DNA of 64,000 nucleotides from Caulobacter segnis (GTDB taxonomy: Bacteria; Pseudomonadota; Alphaproteobacteria; Caulobacterales; Caulobacteraceae). The notes below the pieces were generated by a model, which was given only the letters and a program-made list of their open reading frames with translations, did not search any database and had not been told where the DNA came from. Position 1 is the stretch's first letter. Every line of letters starts with the position of its first letter. The translations under genes were made by a program, and so were the position numbers. Below, piece by piece: positions 25,261 to 34,123 of the stretch. Location: assembly GCF_003243465.1 (NCBI RefSeq), contig NZ_QFQZ01000004.1, positions 38,593 through 102,592 on the forward strand. The letters are read 5' to 3'.

Positions 25261-26229
25261 GTGGGGCCGATCATCGTCACCGGCGCGGCCGGCTTCGTGG
25301 GCAGCCACGTGGCCGAGCGCCTGTTGAACCGCGGCCAGGCGGTGATCGGCGTCGACGTCTTCAACGCCTATTACGACCCGGCCCTGAAGGAAGCGCGCGC
25401 GGCCCAGCTCGCCCACAAGGACGGCTTCTCGCTGGTCCGCATGGACATCGCCGATCACCAGGCCTTCGGCGACCTGGTCAAGGCGTCAGGGGCGCGGCAG
25501 GTGATCCATCTCGCCGCCCAGGCGGGTGTCCGCTACTCGCTCGAGAACCCCTTCGCCTACGAGCGCTCGAACCTCGCCGGGCATCTGTCGGTGCTCGAAG
25601 CGTGCCGGCACGCCGGGGTCGAGCACCTGGTCTACGCCAGTTCGTCGAGCGTCTATGGCGACCGGCCGTTGAACGGCGACGGTTTCCGGGAGACCGATCC
25701 GGCTGAAAGCCCGGTGTCGCTCTACGCCGCGACCAAGCGCTCGTGCGAGCTGCTCAGCCAGAGCTACGCCAGGCTCTACGGCTTTCCGCAGTCGGGCTTG
25801 CGGTTCTTCACCGTCTACGGTCCCTGGGGGCGGCCGGACATGGCCTATTTCGGCTTCACCGAGAAGATGCTGAAGGGCGAGCCGATCGAGGTCTATGGCG
25901 AGGGCCGGATGGCGCGGGACTTCACCTATATCGACGACATCGTCGATGGCGTGCTGGGCGTGCTCGACCGTCCGCCAGCCCAGGGCGGGCACGAGGTCTA
26001 CAACATCGGCGACAACGACCCCGTCGGCCTGATGGAGATGATCACGACGCTGGAGGCCGCCCTGGGGATCGAGGCCAACAAGGTCTTCCTCCCGATGCAG
26101 CCGGGCGACGTCACCGCCACCTACGCCAATATCGACAAGCTCAACGCCCTCTGCGGCTACCGGCCCAAGGTCAAGCTGGCCGAGGGGCTGGCCCGGTTCG
26201 TCGCCTGGCGGCGGGGCTACGCCGACTGA
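25261..26229 (+). CDS. NAD-dependent UDP-sugar epimerase, probably UDP-glucuronate 4-epimerase
   Basis: A 322-residue extended short-chain dehydrogenase. Visible motifs are the TGAAGFVGSHVAERL nucleotide loop, the catalytic Ser in YASSSSVYG, and YxxxK in SLYAATKRS. FFTVYGPWGRPDMAYFGF and GRMARDFTYIDDIVDGV are typical of the WbnF/LspL group that interconverts UDP-glucuronate and UDP-galacturonate. The placement directly behind ugd supports that substrate. The start is GTG at 25261, preceded by GAGG; a longer frame read upstream lies inside ugd and is not real. The 3' end overlaps the converging EamA gene by 13 bases. Confidence 0.9.
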   Translation: MGPIIVTGAAGFVGSHVAERLLNRGQAVIGVDVFNAYYDPALKEARAAQLAHKDGFSLVRMDIADHQAFGDLVKASGARQVIHLAAQAGVRYSLENPFAYERSNLAGHLSVLEACRHAGVEHLVYASSSSVYGDRPLNGDGFRETDPAESPVSLYAATKRSCELLSQSYARLYGFPQSGLRFFTVYGPWGRPDMAYFGFTEKMLKGEPIEVYGEGRMARDFTYIDDIVDGVLGVLDRPPAQGGHEVYNIGDNDPVGLMEMITTLEAALGIEANKVFLPMQPGDVTATYANIDKLNALCGYRPKVKLAEGLARFVAWRRGYAD

Positions 26230-27107
26230 GCCTTCGCCTGCGCCAGCTGATGCTCCCGCCAGGAGATGAACAGCGTCGAGGCGACCACGATGGCCGCGCC
26301 CACCAGCGTCGCGGGCTTGGGGACCTCGTGGAACAGCAGCAGCCCCGCGCCGACCGCGAAGACCAGCCGCGTATAGTCGATCGGCGCCATGACGGCGGCC
26401 TCGCCGGCTTCCATGCCCTTGATGTAGGCCCCCTGGGTCAGGGTGCCGATCACGCCCATCGCCGCCAGCAGGCCAAGATCCGGCCATGTGGGCCAGCGCC
26501 AGACGAACAGGGCCGGCGGGATCGCGAAGACGAGGCCCAGAACGGCGGCGTAGACCAGCAGCACGAACGGGCTGTGGTCGCGGGTCATGACCTTCATGCC
26601 GGTGATGGTCAGGGCGAACAGGAAGGCCGAGGCCAGGGCGCAGACCTGCGGCCAGCCAATCCAGGCGCCCAGGCCTCCAGCGCCGGGCCTCAGCATGATC
26701 AGCACGCCAAGGAAGCCGACCAGCGCGGCGCCGATGCGGAGGGGACCGATCGGCTCGCGCAGCACGAAGGCCGCAAGCGGCACGAGCCACAGCGTTCGGG
26801 TGAAGGAGAGGGCGTTGGCGTCGGCCAACGGCAGCTTCTGGTAGGCGTAGAAGCCCATGATCAGCGCCAGCACCCCGGCGCTGGAACGGAAGATCAGTAT
26901 GCCCGGCCGCGTCGTGCGGAAGGCTCCGCGCCAGTCGCGGGCGATCAGGGGCAGGAGCACGACCACGCCCGCCAGCTGGCGGTAGAAGGTCTGCAGCGCC
27001 GCCGGATAGCCGGGGCCCAGGAACTTGATCAGGGTCGTCATCACTGTGAAGCCGATGGCCGAGGCCAGCATCCACAGCGCGCCGCGCAGATTGGGGGTCA
27101 GGCTCAC
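26217..27107 (-). CDS. DMT-superfamily (EamA) transporter
   Basis: A 296-residue protein with ten predicted helices arranged as two EamA repeats (first repeat from LRGALWMLASAIGFTVMTTLIKFLG, second from GWPQVCALASAFLFALTITGMKVM). The second repeat closes with DYTRLVFAVGAGLLLFHEVPKPATLVGAAIVVASTLFI, where the xxFxExP motif is typical. Such proteins export metabolites or amino acids, and the substrate cannot be deduced. The ATG at 27107 overlaps the stop of the upstream SDR gene by 4 bases, so the two are translationally coupled. Confidence 0.9.
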   Translation of the reverse strand: MSLTPNLRGALWMLASAIGFTVMTTLIKFLGPGYPAALQTFYRQLAGVVVLLPLIARDWRGAFRTTRPGILIFRSSAGVLALIMGFYAYQKLPLADANALSFTRTLWLVPLAAFVLREPIGPLRIGAALVGFLGVLIMLRPGAGGLGAWIGWPQVCALASAFLFALTITGMKVMTRDHSPFVLLVYAAVLGLVFAIPPALFVWRWPTWPDLGLLAAMGVIGTLTQGAYIKGMEAGEAAVMAPIDYTRLVFAVGAGLLLFHEVPKPATLVGAAIVVASTLFISWREHQLAQAKAQSA

Positions 27108-27994
27108 CCCGCCCCGCCGGAGGCGATCAGGCTGGCCCGCATCTGCTCGGCCTGTTCGGGGGTGATGCCCATGGCCGCCAGGATCGGCGAAGGCGTGTTG
27201 ACGTCCCAGGCGCTGCGCGGGCCGACGGTGATGCCGCCGTCGACCACGATGTGGGTCCCGGTGACGAATTCGGAGTCGTCGCTGGCCAGGTAGAGGGCGG
27301 CGCGGGCGATGTCCTCGGGCAGGCCAGACTTCGGGATCGGCTGGATCTTGGGACCGACCTGGGCGATCTGGGCGGCCATCTGGTCGGCGACCTCGCGCGG
27401 CAGGCCCATCGAGGCGCCGAAGATCGAGGTGGCGATCAGGCCCGGACAGATCGCATTGACCCGGATCTTGCGCGGCGACAGCTCGGCGGCCGCGCAGCGG
27501 CTCAGGTGGATCACCGCCGACTTGGCGGCCGAATAGGCCAGGGGGGCGTAGCCGGCCTGCAGGCCCGCGATCGAGGCGGTGTTGATGATCGAGCCGCCGC
27601 CGCGCTTGTCCATCAGCGGCGCGGCGTGCTTCATGCCGATCGCCGGCCCGCGCACCAAGAGGGCGAAGGTCTTGTCCCAGCCCTCGACGGTCATGTCCGC
27701 GACCCCGGCCGGCGTGCCGCCGTGGCCGGCGTTGTTGAACAGGACGTCGAGGCCGCCGAACGCGCTCTCCGCAAGAGCCAGGGCGGCGGCGATGTCGGCT
27801 TCGACGGTCACGTCGCAGCGGACGTAGCGGACGCGGTCGGGGAAGCGCTTTTCCAGCATCGCCCCCTTCTCATCCTGCAGGTCGGCGACGACGACCTGCG
27901 CGCCCTCCGCCGCGAACAGCTCGACCGCGCCGAGCCCGATGCCCGAGCAGCCCCCGGTGACGACGGCGACCTTGCCGTCCAGACGTCCGACCAT
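27104..27994 (-). CDS. Short-chain dehydrogenase/reductase
   Basis: A 296-residue classical SDR. The cofactor loop is TGGCSGIGLGAVELF, and DLQD at the end of beta-2 suggests NAD preference. NNAGHGG, the catalytic Ser region NTASIAGLQ, and Y-x-x-x-K in YSAAKSAVIH are all intact. The end of the domain reads ASDDSEFVTGTHIVVDGG, followed by an extra tail of about 35 residues. The substrate is unknown. It is first in a two-gene operon with the EamA transporter, which may export or import a compound that it processes. Confidence 0.9.
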   Translation of the reverse strand: MVGRLDGKVAVVTGGCSGIGLGAVELFAAEGAQVVVADLQDEKGAMLEKRFPDRVRYVRCDVTVEADIAAALALAESAFGGLDVLFNNAGHGGTPAGVADMTVEGWDKTFALLVRGPAIGMKHAAPLMDKRGGGSIINTASIAGLQAGYAPLAYSAAKSAVIHLSRCAAAELSPRKIRVNAICPGLIATSIFGASMGLPREVADQMAAQIAQVGPKIQPIPKSGLPEDIARAALYLASDDSEFVTGTHIVVDGGITVGPRSAWDVNTPSPILAAMGITPEQAEQMRASLIASGGAG

Positions 27995-28033
27995 GGCGTT
28001 TCCCTCCGCGCTGTCCGACCTCTCATGGATCGG

Positions 28034-28046
28034 TGATCAGTGATCA
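28034..28046. promoter_or_regulatory. Palindrome TGATCAGTGATCA upstream of the SDR gene
   Basis: TGATCA-G-TGATCA is both a direct repeat and an odd-centred palindrome, 40 bases upstream of the SDR start. It is a good candidate for a repressor site for the SDR-EamA operon. The regulator is unknown. Confidence 0.4.
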
Positions 28047-28310
28047 TCTTCGCGAAGCAGGGGCGTCTTGGCTAGGGGCCGATACCCGAAAGGCCATCGC
28101 CGGAGCAACTCGGCAAGCGCGGCGACGGCGCCGGAAGGCCCCTGTCCGCCGCCACGCTTGCCCAGCGTCACCTCGCGCCCCCTAAGGCGGCCCCGACGCG
28201 ATCAGCTCGCGTCCAGGCGTGAAGCGGCCCGGGCTTCCGCCCCTTCGGCTCGGGGGGAGCGTCGGCGGGGCGACCGGACCGGGGGCACAATCGCCGAGCA
28301 ACCTGTCTCT

Positions 28311-28335
28311 TTCGCTAAGAAGGACGATTAGCGAA
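28311..28335 (-). terminator. Hairpin after the quinone oxidoreductase gene
   Basis: TTCGCTAA (28311-28318) and TTAGCGAA (28328-28335) pair perfectly around a 9-base loop, 26 bases past the stop of the oxidoreductase gene. There is no clear U-tract, so it may be a processing or stabilising hairpin rather than an intrinsic terminator. Confidence 0.4.
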
Positions 28336-28361
28336 CCTTAACCAAGGCCGACGAAACGCGG

Positions 28362-29360
28362 TTAATCGGTCGTGATGACCACCTTGCCCATGGCCTTGCG
28401 GCTGGAGAGGTGGGCGATCGCCTCGCCGGCCCGCGCCAGGGGGAAGCGTTCGGAGACGTAGGGCCGGATCTTGCCGGCGGCGTAAAGGTCCATCAGGTCC
28501 TTCAGGTTCGCCGCGTGGCCCTTGGGATCGCGCGCGACCGCCGCGCCCCAGAACACGCCGACGATGTCGCAGGACTTCAAGAGGGTCAGGTTCAGCGGCA
28601 CCTTCGGAATGCCCGACGGGAAGCCGATCACCAGGAAGCGCCCCTCCCAGCCCGAGGCCCGGATCGCCGCTTCCGAATAGTCGCCGCCGACCGCGTCATA
28701 GGCCACGTCCCAGCCCGAAGAGCCGCAGGCGCCCTTGAAGAGCTCGGCCAGGGCCTTCTGGCCGTCCTTGTCGAAGGGGCCCTTCGGATAGACGACGCCG
28801 CTGTCTGCGCCGTGCTTGATGGCGAGATCGACCTTTTCTTGGCTGGAGGCGGCCGCCACGACCTTGGCGCCCATGGCCTTGGCCAGCTCGACGGCCGCTA
28901 GCCCGACGCCACCGGCCGCGCCCAGCACCAGCAGGGTCTCGCCGGGCTTCAGATGGCCACGGTCCTTCAGCGCATAGTACGAGGTGCCGTAGGTCAGGAC
29001 GAAGGCGGCGGCCTCGTCGAACGGCATGGTGTCGGGGATGTGGGTGCAGCGCCCCTCCTCCAGGGCCAGTTTCTCGGCGTAGCCGCCCCAGCCGGTCGAG
29101 GCCAACACCCGGTCGCCGACCTTGAAGCGGCTGACGCCCTCGCCGACGGCCGCGATCACGCCCGAGACCTCGCCGCCCGGCGCGAACGGGCGCGGCGGCT
29201 TGAACTGGTACTTGTCCTCGATGATCAGCACGTCGGGATAGTTGACGCCGCACGCCTTGACGTCGATCAGCACCTGGCCGGGGCCGGCGACGGGATCGGG
29301 CAGCTCCTCCAGCACCAGGGTCTCGGGGCCGCCGACCGCCTTGCTGAGCACCGCCTTCAT
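28362..29360 (-). CDS. NADPH:quinone oxidoreductase, zinc-free MDR family
   Basis: A 332-residue medium-chain dehydrogenase/reductase of the quinone-oxidoreductase type. The N-terminal GroES-like domain shows CGVNYPDVLIIEDKYQ and PGGEVSGVI. The Rossmann motif GAAGGVGLAAVELAKAMGA starts near residue 150. The cysteines that bind structural and catalytic zinc in alcohol dehydrogenases are absent. DAVGGDYSEAAIRASGWEGRFLVIGFPSG matches the Qor-like group that often acts on quinones or acyl-CoA-related enones. It appears monocistronic and divergent from the isoaspartyl peptidase gene. Confidence 0.88.
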   Translation of the reverse strand: MKAVLSKAVGGPETLVLEELPDPVAGPGQVLIDVKACGVNYPDVLIIEDKYQFKPPRPFAPGGEVSGVIAAVGEGVSRFKVGDRVLASTGWGGYAEKLALEEGRCTHIPDTMPFDEAAAFVLTYGTSYYALKDRGHLKPGETLLVLGAAGGVGLAAVELAKAMGAKVVAAASSQEKVDLAIKHGADSGVVYPKGPFDKDGQKALAELFKGACGSSGWDVAYDAVGGDYSEAAIRASGWEGRFLVIGFPSGIPKVPLNLTLLKSCDIVGVFWGAAVARDPKGHAANLKDLMDLYAAGKIRPYVSERFPLARAGEAIAHLSSRKAMGKVVITTD

Positions 29361-29430
29361 CTCGCCTCTCCCTGCGATTGTCGTTAATCAAGGGCGACGC
29401 TAGCGCGGGACGCGCCGCCAAGGAAGCAGA

Positions 29431-30309
29431 ATGTCAAACAAGTGTTTTAGTCTCGCCCTGCACGGCGGGGCCGGCGCGAAACCGGGCCACGACTACGCCG
29501 TCGAGATCGCCCACATGCGCGGCTTGGTCGAGGCCGCCCGCGACCGCCTGGCCGCCGGGGCCAGCGCCCTGGACGTCGCCGTCGAGACCGTCGTCGCCCT
29601 GGAGGCCAGCGGCCTCTACATCGCCGGCCGCGGCGCCTCGCCCAACGCCGATGGCGAGTACGAGCTGGACGCCAGCCTGATGGACGGCGCCACGCGCCTG
29701 GCCGGTTCGGTCGCGGCCCTGCAGGGCTTCAAGAGCCCGATCCTGGCCGCCCGCGCGGTGATGGAGCAGACGCCTCACGTGATGCTGGCCGGGCAGGGCG
29801 CGATCGACTTCGCCGCCGACCAGGGCCTGGAGACCGTCGAGGACCCGGAAGCCTGGTTCACCGGCGCCGGCGCCTTCGAGGACAACCACCCGCCGGAGAC
29901 CCTGCCCACCGGCACGGTCGGCTGCGTGGTCCGCGACGCCGAGGGGCGCCTGGCCGCCGCCACCTCAACGGCGGGCGTGTTCGGCAAGCGGCCGGGCCGG
30001 GTCGGCGACTCGCCGGTGATCGGGGCCGGGACCTATGCCGACGACTGCGCCGCCGTCTCCTGCACCGGCCAGGGCGAGTATTTCATCCGCGCCGCCGTCG
30101 CCGCCCAGATCGCCCACCGCGTCCGTTTCGGCGGCGAGCCGCTGGACGCCGCCGCGAAGGCCGCCATCCAGGAGGTCGCCGCGCTTGGCGGCCACGGCGG
30201 GCTGATTGCGGTGGACGCTTCCGGAAACATCGCCATGCCGTTCGCGTCCAGCGGCCTCAAGCGCGCCGCCCTGCTGCCGGATGGGACGATCCTCAGCGCG
30301 GCGTTTTGA
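29431..30309 (+). CDS. Isoaspartyl peptidase / L-asparaginase (plant-type Ntn hydrolase)
   Basis: A 292-residue precursor that should cleave itself into two subunits. The nucleophile is Thr in [46 protein letters not shown] is the conserved substrate-binding region. The N-terminal [12 protein letters not shown] and the [21 protein letters not shown] block are typical of IaaA/ASRGL1 enzymes. They hydrolyse beta-aspartyl dipeptides and asparagine. Start ATG at 29431 follows AGGAAG. There is no signal peptide, so it is cytoplasmic. Confidence 0.92.
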   Translation: MSNKCFSLALHGGAGAKPGHDYAVEIAHMRGLVEAARDRLAAGASALDVAVETVVALEASGLYIAGRGASPNADGEYELDASLMDGATRLAGSVAALQGFKSPILAARAVMEQTPHVMLAGQGAIDFAADQGLETVEDPEAWFTGAGAFEDNHPPETLPTGTVGCVVRDAEGRLAAATSTAGVFGKRPGRVGDSPVIGAGTYADDCAAVSCTGQGEYFIRAAVAAQIAHRVRFGGEPLDAAAKAAIQEVAALGGHGGLIAVDASGNIAMPFASSGLKRAALLPDGTILSAAF

Positions 30310-30402
30310 GGCGCGGCGCGGAGGCGGGGCCCGGTCCGCCCGGTTGATCGAAATTTATCGATAGGGCATAGGCGCCGCCTGACTTTCCGTCGAGGAGCCG
30401 CC

Positions 30403-31803
30403 ATGGCCCCGTTCCGCTCGGCCGACCTTCTGCGCCGCAAGCCTGTCGCCCAGATCGAAGGCGAGCATCCGCCCGAGGGCCTGCATCGCTCGATCGGCCT
30501 GTTCCAGCTGACCATGCTGGGCGTCGGGGCCACGATCGGCACCGGCATCTTCGTGGCCCTGACCACGGCCGTGCCCGCCGCGGGCCCGGCCGTGATCCTG
30601 TCGTTCGTGCTGGCCGGGATCACCGCCGCCCTGACGGCCCTGTGCTACGCCGAGCTGGCCTCGACCATCCCGGTGTCGGGCTCGTCCTATTCCTACGCCT
30701 ACGCGACCCTGGGCGAGTTCGTGGCCTTCATCGTCGGCGCATGCCTGCTGCTGGAATACGCCGTCTCGGCCTCGGCGATCGCGGTGGGATGGGGCCAGTA
30801 CCTGAACGAGATGCTGGTCGACCTGGTCGGCTGGCGATTGCCCGACGCCATCGCCAAGCCGCCGGGCGCGGGCGGGGTGTTCAACCTGCCCGCCGTCGTG
30901 CTGGTCGGCGCCTGCATGGTGCTGCTGCTGCGCGGGGTGAAGGAGTCGGTCACGGCCAACGCCATCCTGGTGGTGCTGAAGCTGCTGGTCCTGCTGTTCT
31001 TCGTCGTCATCGCCTTCAGCGGCTTCCACGCCCGCAACCTGACGCCGTTCATGCCGATGGGGGTGGCCGGCGTCGGGGCGGCGGCCTCGTCGATCTTCTT
31101 CTCCTATATCGGCATCGACGCGGTCTCGACGGCGGGCGAGGAGGTCAAGGACCCGCGCCGCACCCTGCCGCTGGGCATCGTGCTGTCCCTGCTTATCGTC
31201 ACGGCGATCTACATCCTGGTCGCCCTGGCCGCCGTCGGGGCCCAGCCCTGGACCGCCTTCAAGGGCCAGGAAGCCGGCCTCGCGGTGATCCTGAGGAACC
31301 TGACCGGCCAGGCCTGGACCTCGCTGGTGCTGTGCGTGGGGGCGATCGTCTCGATCTTCTCGATCACGCTGGTGGTCATGTACGGCCAGACGCGGATCCT
31401 CTACGCCATGAGCCGCGACGGCCTGCTGCCCAAGGTCTTCCAGCGCCTGCACCCGAAGACCCGTAGCCCCGACCTCAACACCTATATCGTCGCGGCCTTC
31501 ATCGGCCTCCTGGCCGCCTTCGTGCCTCTGGACGTGCTGGTCAATCTGACCAGCATGGGCACCCTGATCGCCTTCGCCATCGTCTCGCTGGGGGTGATCA
31601 TCCTGCGTCGGACCCAGCCGGACCTGCCGCGCGGCTATCGCGTGCCGTTCTACCCCATGCTGCCGATCGCCAGCGTCGCCTTCTGCGGTTACCTGATCAT
31701 CGGCCTGCCGCTGGACACCTGGGTCCTGTTCGCGGCGTGGGTGGCGGCGGCTTGCGCGGTGTACTTCGGCTACTCGGCCAAGCACTCCAAGCTCCGCCGC
31801 TGA
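30403..31803 (+). CDS. APC-superfamily cationic amino acid permease
   Basis: This 466-residue permease has about twelve helices. The N-terminal block LGVGATIGTGIFVALT is the substrate-binding unwound helix 1 of APC transporters. The segments FVLAGITAALTALCYAELASTIPVSGSSYSYAYATLGE and SSIFFSYIGIDAVSTAGEEVKDPRRTLP are characteristic of the CAT/YfnA-like amino acid permeases. It is a secondary importer, likely proton coupled. The start ATG is preceded by GGAG. Its substrate is unproven, and its position just before the guanidine/urea importer genes may be coincidental. Confidence 0.9.
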   Translation: MAPFRSADLLRRKPVAQIEGEHPPEGLHRSIGLFQLTMLGVGATIGTGIFVALTTAVPAAGPAVILSFVLAGITAALTALCYAELASTIPVSGSSYSYAYATLGEFVAFIVGACLLLEYAVSASAIAVGWGQYLNEMLVDLVGWRLPDAIAKPPGAGGVFNLPAVVLVGACMVLLLRGVKESVTANAILVVLKLLVLLFFVVIAFSGFHARNLTPFMPMGVAGVGAAASSIFFSYIGIDAVSTAGEEVKDPRRTLPLGIVLSLLIVTAIYILVALAAVGAQPWTAFKGQEAGLAVILRNLTGQAWTSLVLCVGAIVSIFSITLVVMYGQTRILYAMSRDGLLPKVFQRLHPKTRSPDLNTYIVAAFIGLLAAFVPLDVLVNLTSMGTLIAFAIVSLGVIILRRTQPDLPRGYRVPFYPMLPIASVAFCGYLIIGLPLDTWVLFAAWVAAACAVYFGYSAKHSKLRR

Positions 31804-31846
31804 GCGGGCGCTTCGGGCGCTTGGCTTAGACCGAGCCGACGTCTCT

Positions 31847-31930
31847 TCAGGTCATCCAGTAACGGCCGCCCCGGGCGACGACGCCGGCGCGAAGACAGAG
31901 CCAGAGGTCGGCCACCAGTCTGGACAGCAT
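31847..31930 (-). CDS. Possible 27-residue small protein
   Basis: A minus-strand frame starts with ATG at 31930 and reads MLSRLVADLW at its N-terminus and RYWMT at its C-terminus. GGAGG lies 7 bases before the start. The peptide is arginine-, leucine- and tryptophan-rich and could form an amphipathic helix. I recognise no family. It lies antisense to the transcription of both neighbours, in the 389-base gap between the permease and the importer genes. Apart from this frame and the operator at 32111-32136, I see nothing in that gap. Confidence 0.38.
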   Translation of the reverse strand: MLSRLVADLWLCLRAGVVARGGRYWMT

Positions 31931-32110
31931 GTGCGCGCCTCCTGTCTTGCGCTCGAAGGCTGTCGCAGTCGGTGGATCAGGCATACGCCGGAGCGTCCCC
32001 CTGCGCGTTCACGGCGGGCAACGGCGCGGGATGCGGCGCCTCGCCCGCGGATCGGCCTGCTTTTTCGGCAGAACGACGGCGATGGAAGAGGGGCCGTTGA
32101 CGTGCGCCGG

Positions 32111-32136
32111 TATTACGATTGCGCCAACTCGTAATA
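32111..32136. promoter_or_regulatory. Operator TATTACG-N12-CGTAATA upstream of the importer operon
   Basis: TATTACGA (32111-32118) and TCGTAATA (32129-32136) form an inverted repeat, 57 bases before the substrate-binding-protein start. Half-sites, orientation and total span of 26 bases are identical to the element upstream of the NikR-like regulator at 42502-42527. This makes it a probable binding site for that regulator. Confidence 0.78.
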
Positions 32137-32192
32137 TGGCAAACGCTGTTCCCCAACGAACCTTGGCAGCGAATTCGAAAGGGGAGCCGCTG

Positions 32193-33302
32193 ATGAGCAT
32201 CCAGTTCACCCGCAAGCGTTTCATGGCGGCCTTGGCCGTCTCGGCTTTGGCCCTGGCGTCCTGCGGCCCGAAGACCGCCGACAAGACCGCGCCGGCCTCG
32301 CCCGCCGCCGCGGCCAAGACCGAGTACAAGATCGGCTGGACCATCTATGCGGGCTGGATGCCGTGGGCCTACGCCCAGCAAGCGGGCATCGTGAAGAAGT
32401 GGGCCGACAAGTACGGCGTCAATATCCAGCTCGTGCAGATCAACGACTACGTCGAGTCGCTGAACCAGTATTCGGCCGGCAAGCTGGACGGCGTCACCGC
32501 CACCAACATGGACTCCCTCACCGTGCCCGCGGCGGCCGGCCGGGACACGACCGTGCTGATGATCGGCGACTATTCCAACGGCAACGACGGCGTCATCCTT
32601 AAGAACGGCGCCACCCTGGCCGACATCAAGGGCCGGCCGGTCAATCTGGTCGAGCTGTCGGTCTCGCACTACCTGCTGGCCCGGGCCCTGGAGACGGCCG
32701 GGCTGAAGATGGCCGACGTCAAGACGGTCAACACCTCGGACGCCGACATCGTCGCCGCCTACAGCGCGGCCGACACCAAGGCCCTGGTGACCTGGAACCC
32801 GCAGCTGTCGGAAGTGAAGAAGATGCCCGGCGCGACCGAGGTGTTCGACAGCTCCAAGATCCCGGGCGAGATCCTGGACGGCCTGTCGGTCAGCACCGAG
32901 GCGCTGAAGGCCAATCCGAACCTGGGCAAGGCGCTGGTCGGCATCTGGTACGAGGTGATGGCCTTGACCGTCGCCCAGACGCCCGAGGGCAAGGCGGCCC
33001 GCGAACAGATGGCCAAGCTTTCCGGCGCGGACCTGGCCAGCTTCGAGAGCCAGCTGAAGACCACGCATCTCTACGCCGATCCGAAATCGGCCCTCTCCGC
33101 GACGGTCAGCCCCGACCTGGTCACCGCCAACGACCGCGTCCGCAAGTTCAGCTTCAGCATGGGCCTGTTCGGCCAGGGGGCGAAGTCGGTGGACGACATC
33201 GGCATCAGCTTCCCGGGCGGCAAGACCCTCGGCGACCCCAACAACGTCAAGCTGCGCTTCGACCCCAGCTACGTGCAGATGGCGGTCGACGGAAAGCTCT
33301 AG
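32193..33302 (+). CDS. ABC transporter substrate-binding lipoprotein (guanidine/urea-type locus)
   Basis: A 369-residue periplasmic binding lipoprotein with lipobox LALASC (C24). The mature part matches NMT1/TauA-like binding proteins: YKIGWTIYAGWMPWAYAQQAGIVKKW, then a segment YVESLNQYSAGKLDGVTATNMD. Proteins of this type encoded with urea-carboxylase genes are annotated as urea-carboxylase-associated binding proteins. Given the downstream enzymes, guanidine or urea is the probable ligand. The upstream frame is open to 31929, but the ATG at 32193 has GGGGAG ahead of it and gives a proper signal peptide. It is the first gene of a three-gene importer operon behind a NikR-like operator. Confidence 0.9.
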   Translation: MSIQFTRKRFMAALAVSALALASCGPKTADKTAPASPAAAAKTEYKIGWTIYAGWMPWAYAQQAGIVKKWADKYGVNIQLVQINDYVESLNQYSAGKLDGVTATNMDSLTVPAAAGRDTTVLMIGDYSNGNDGVILKNGATLADIKGRPVNLVELSVSHYLLARALETAGLKMADVKTVNTSDADIVAAYSAADTKALVTWNPQLSEVKKMPGATEVFDSSKIPGEILDGLSVSTEALKANPNLGKALVGIWYEVMALTVAQTPEGKAAREQMAKLSGADLASFESQLKTTHLYADPKSALSATVSPDLVTANDRVRKFSFSMGLFGQGAKSVDDIGISFPGGKTLGDPNNVKLRFDPSYVQMAVDGKL

Positions 33303-33307
33303 CCACG

Positions 33308-34123
33308 ATGCGCCTGCTGAACGTCAGACCGAGAGGCGGGATCGCGATCCTGCTTGGCGCTCTCCCGCTGCTGGCGGTGGCGCTGCTTTATCTGATGGCC
33401 TCGCAGGCGCGTCACGCCGACAATCCGCGCGACAAGCTGCTGCCGACGCCGGCCGCCATGGTCGAGGCCGTGCAGCTGATGACCAAGGTCGACCCGCTGA
33501 CCGGCTACGCGCCGCTGGCGGTCGACACCGTCGCCAGCCTGCAGCGGATCGGCGTCGCCCTGGTCCTGGCGACGGCGATCAGCCTGCTGCTGGGCCTGGC
33601 CCTGGGCCTGCTGCCGCTGCTGCGGGCCAAGCTGGGGCCGCTGGTGGCGGCGATCGCGGTGGTGCCGCCGATCGCCGTGCTGCCCATCCTGTTCATCGTC
33701 TTCGGCCTGGGCGAGACCGCCAAGATCGCCCTGATCGTGATCGGGGTGACGCCGGTCATGGTCCGCGACCTCGCCGCCCACGTGGCGGCCATTCCCGAGG
33801 AGCAGCTGGTCAAGGCCCAGACCCTGGGCTCCAGCACCTGGCAGCTGGCCCTTCGCGTCGCCCTGCCCCAGGCCATGCCGCGCCTGATCGACAGCCTGCG
33901 CCTGTCGCTGTGCCCCGCCTGGGTCTACCTGATCTCGGCCGAGGCGATCGCCGCCGACACCGGGCTGGGCTATCGCATCTTCCTGGTCCGCCGGTACCTG
34001 TCGATGGACATTATCCTGCCCTACGTCGTCTGGATCTCCCTGCTGGCGGTGGCGATGGACGTGACGTTGCGGCTGATCAGCCGGCGCGCCTATCCCTGGG
34101 CCTATCCGCAGGAGTCGCGCTGA
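33308..34123 (+). CDS. ABC transporter permease of the guanidine/urea-type importer
   Basis: A 271-residue inner-membrane permease with six predicted helices, starting with GIAILLGALPLLAVALLYLMA. The EAA-like cytoplasmic loop reads KAQTLGSSTWQLALRVALPQAMPRLIDSLRLSL, which is the signature for contact with the ATPase. It resembles SsuC/TauC/NrtB-type permeases. It starts 5 bases after the binding-protein stop and its TGA overlaps the ATPase ATG, so the three genes should be co-translated. Confidence 0.92.
   Translation: MRLLNVRPRGGIAILLGALPLLAVALLYLMASQARHADNPRDKLLPTPAAMVEAVQLMTKVDPLTGYAPLAVDTVASLQRIGVALVLATAISLLLGLALGLLPLLRAKLGPLVAAIAVVPPIAVLPILFIVFGLGETAKIALIVIGVTPVMVRDLAAHVAAIPEEQLVKAQTLGSSTWQLALRVALPQAMPRLIDSLRLSLCPAWVYLISAEAIAADTGLGYRIFLVRRYLSMDIILPYVVWISLLAVAMDVTLRLISRRAYPWAYPQESR

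Larger units (their letters stand above)
27995..28361. other. Intergenic region upstream of the SDR operon
   Basis: This 367-base gap holds no convincing gene. One 87-codon frame at 28068-28331 is highly basic and has no support. It contains a 13-base palindrome near the SDR promoter and a perfect hairpin near the oxidoreductase gene, both listed separately. Confidence 0.6.

Noticed and set aside
28068..28331. 87-codon frame in the gap upstream of the SDR operon
   Set aside because: Arg/Ala/Pro-rich composition, no ribosome-binding site support and no family resemblance; typical chance frame in GC-rich DNA.
31804..32192. Guanidine-I riboswitch expected before the importer genes
   Set aside because: The conserved core could not be found by eye in this leader, nor before the catabolic operon. 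Only the palindromic operator is present.
31929..32192. N-terminal extension of the importer binding protein
   Set aside because: It would put about 90 arginine-rich residues before a perfect lipoprotein signal peptide; the ATG at 32193 has its own Shine-Dalgarno.
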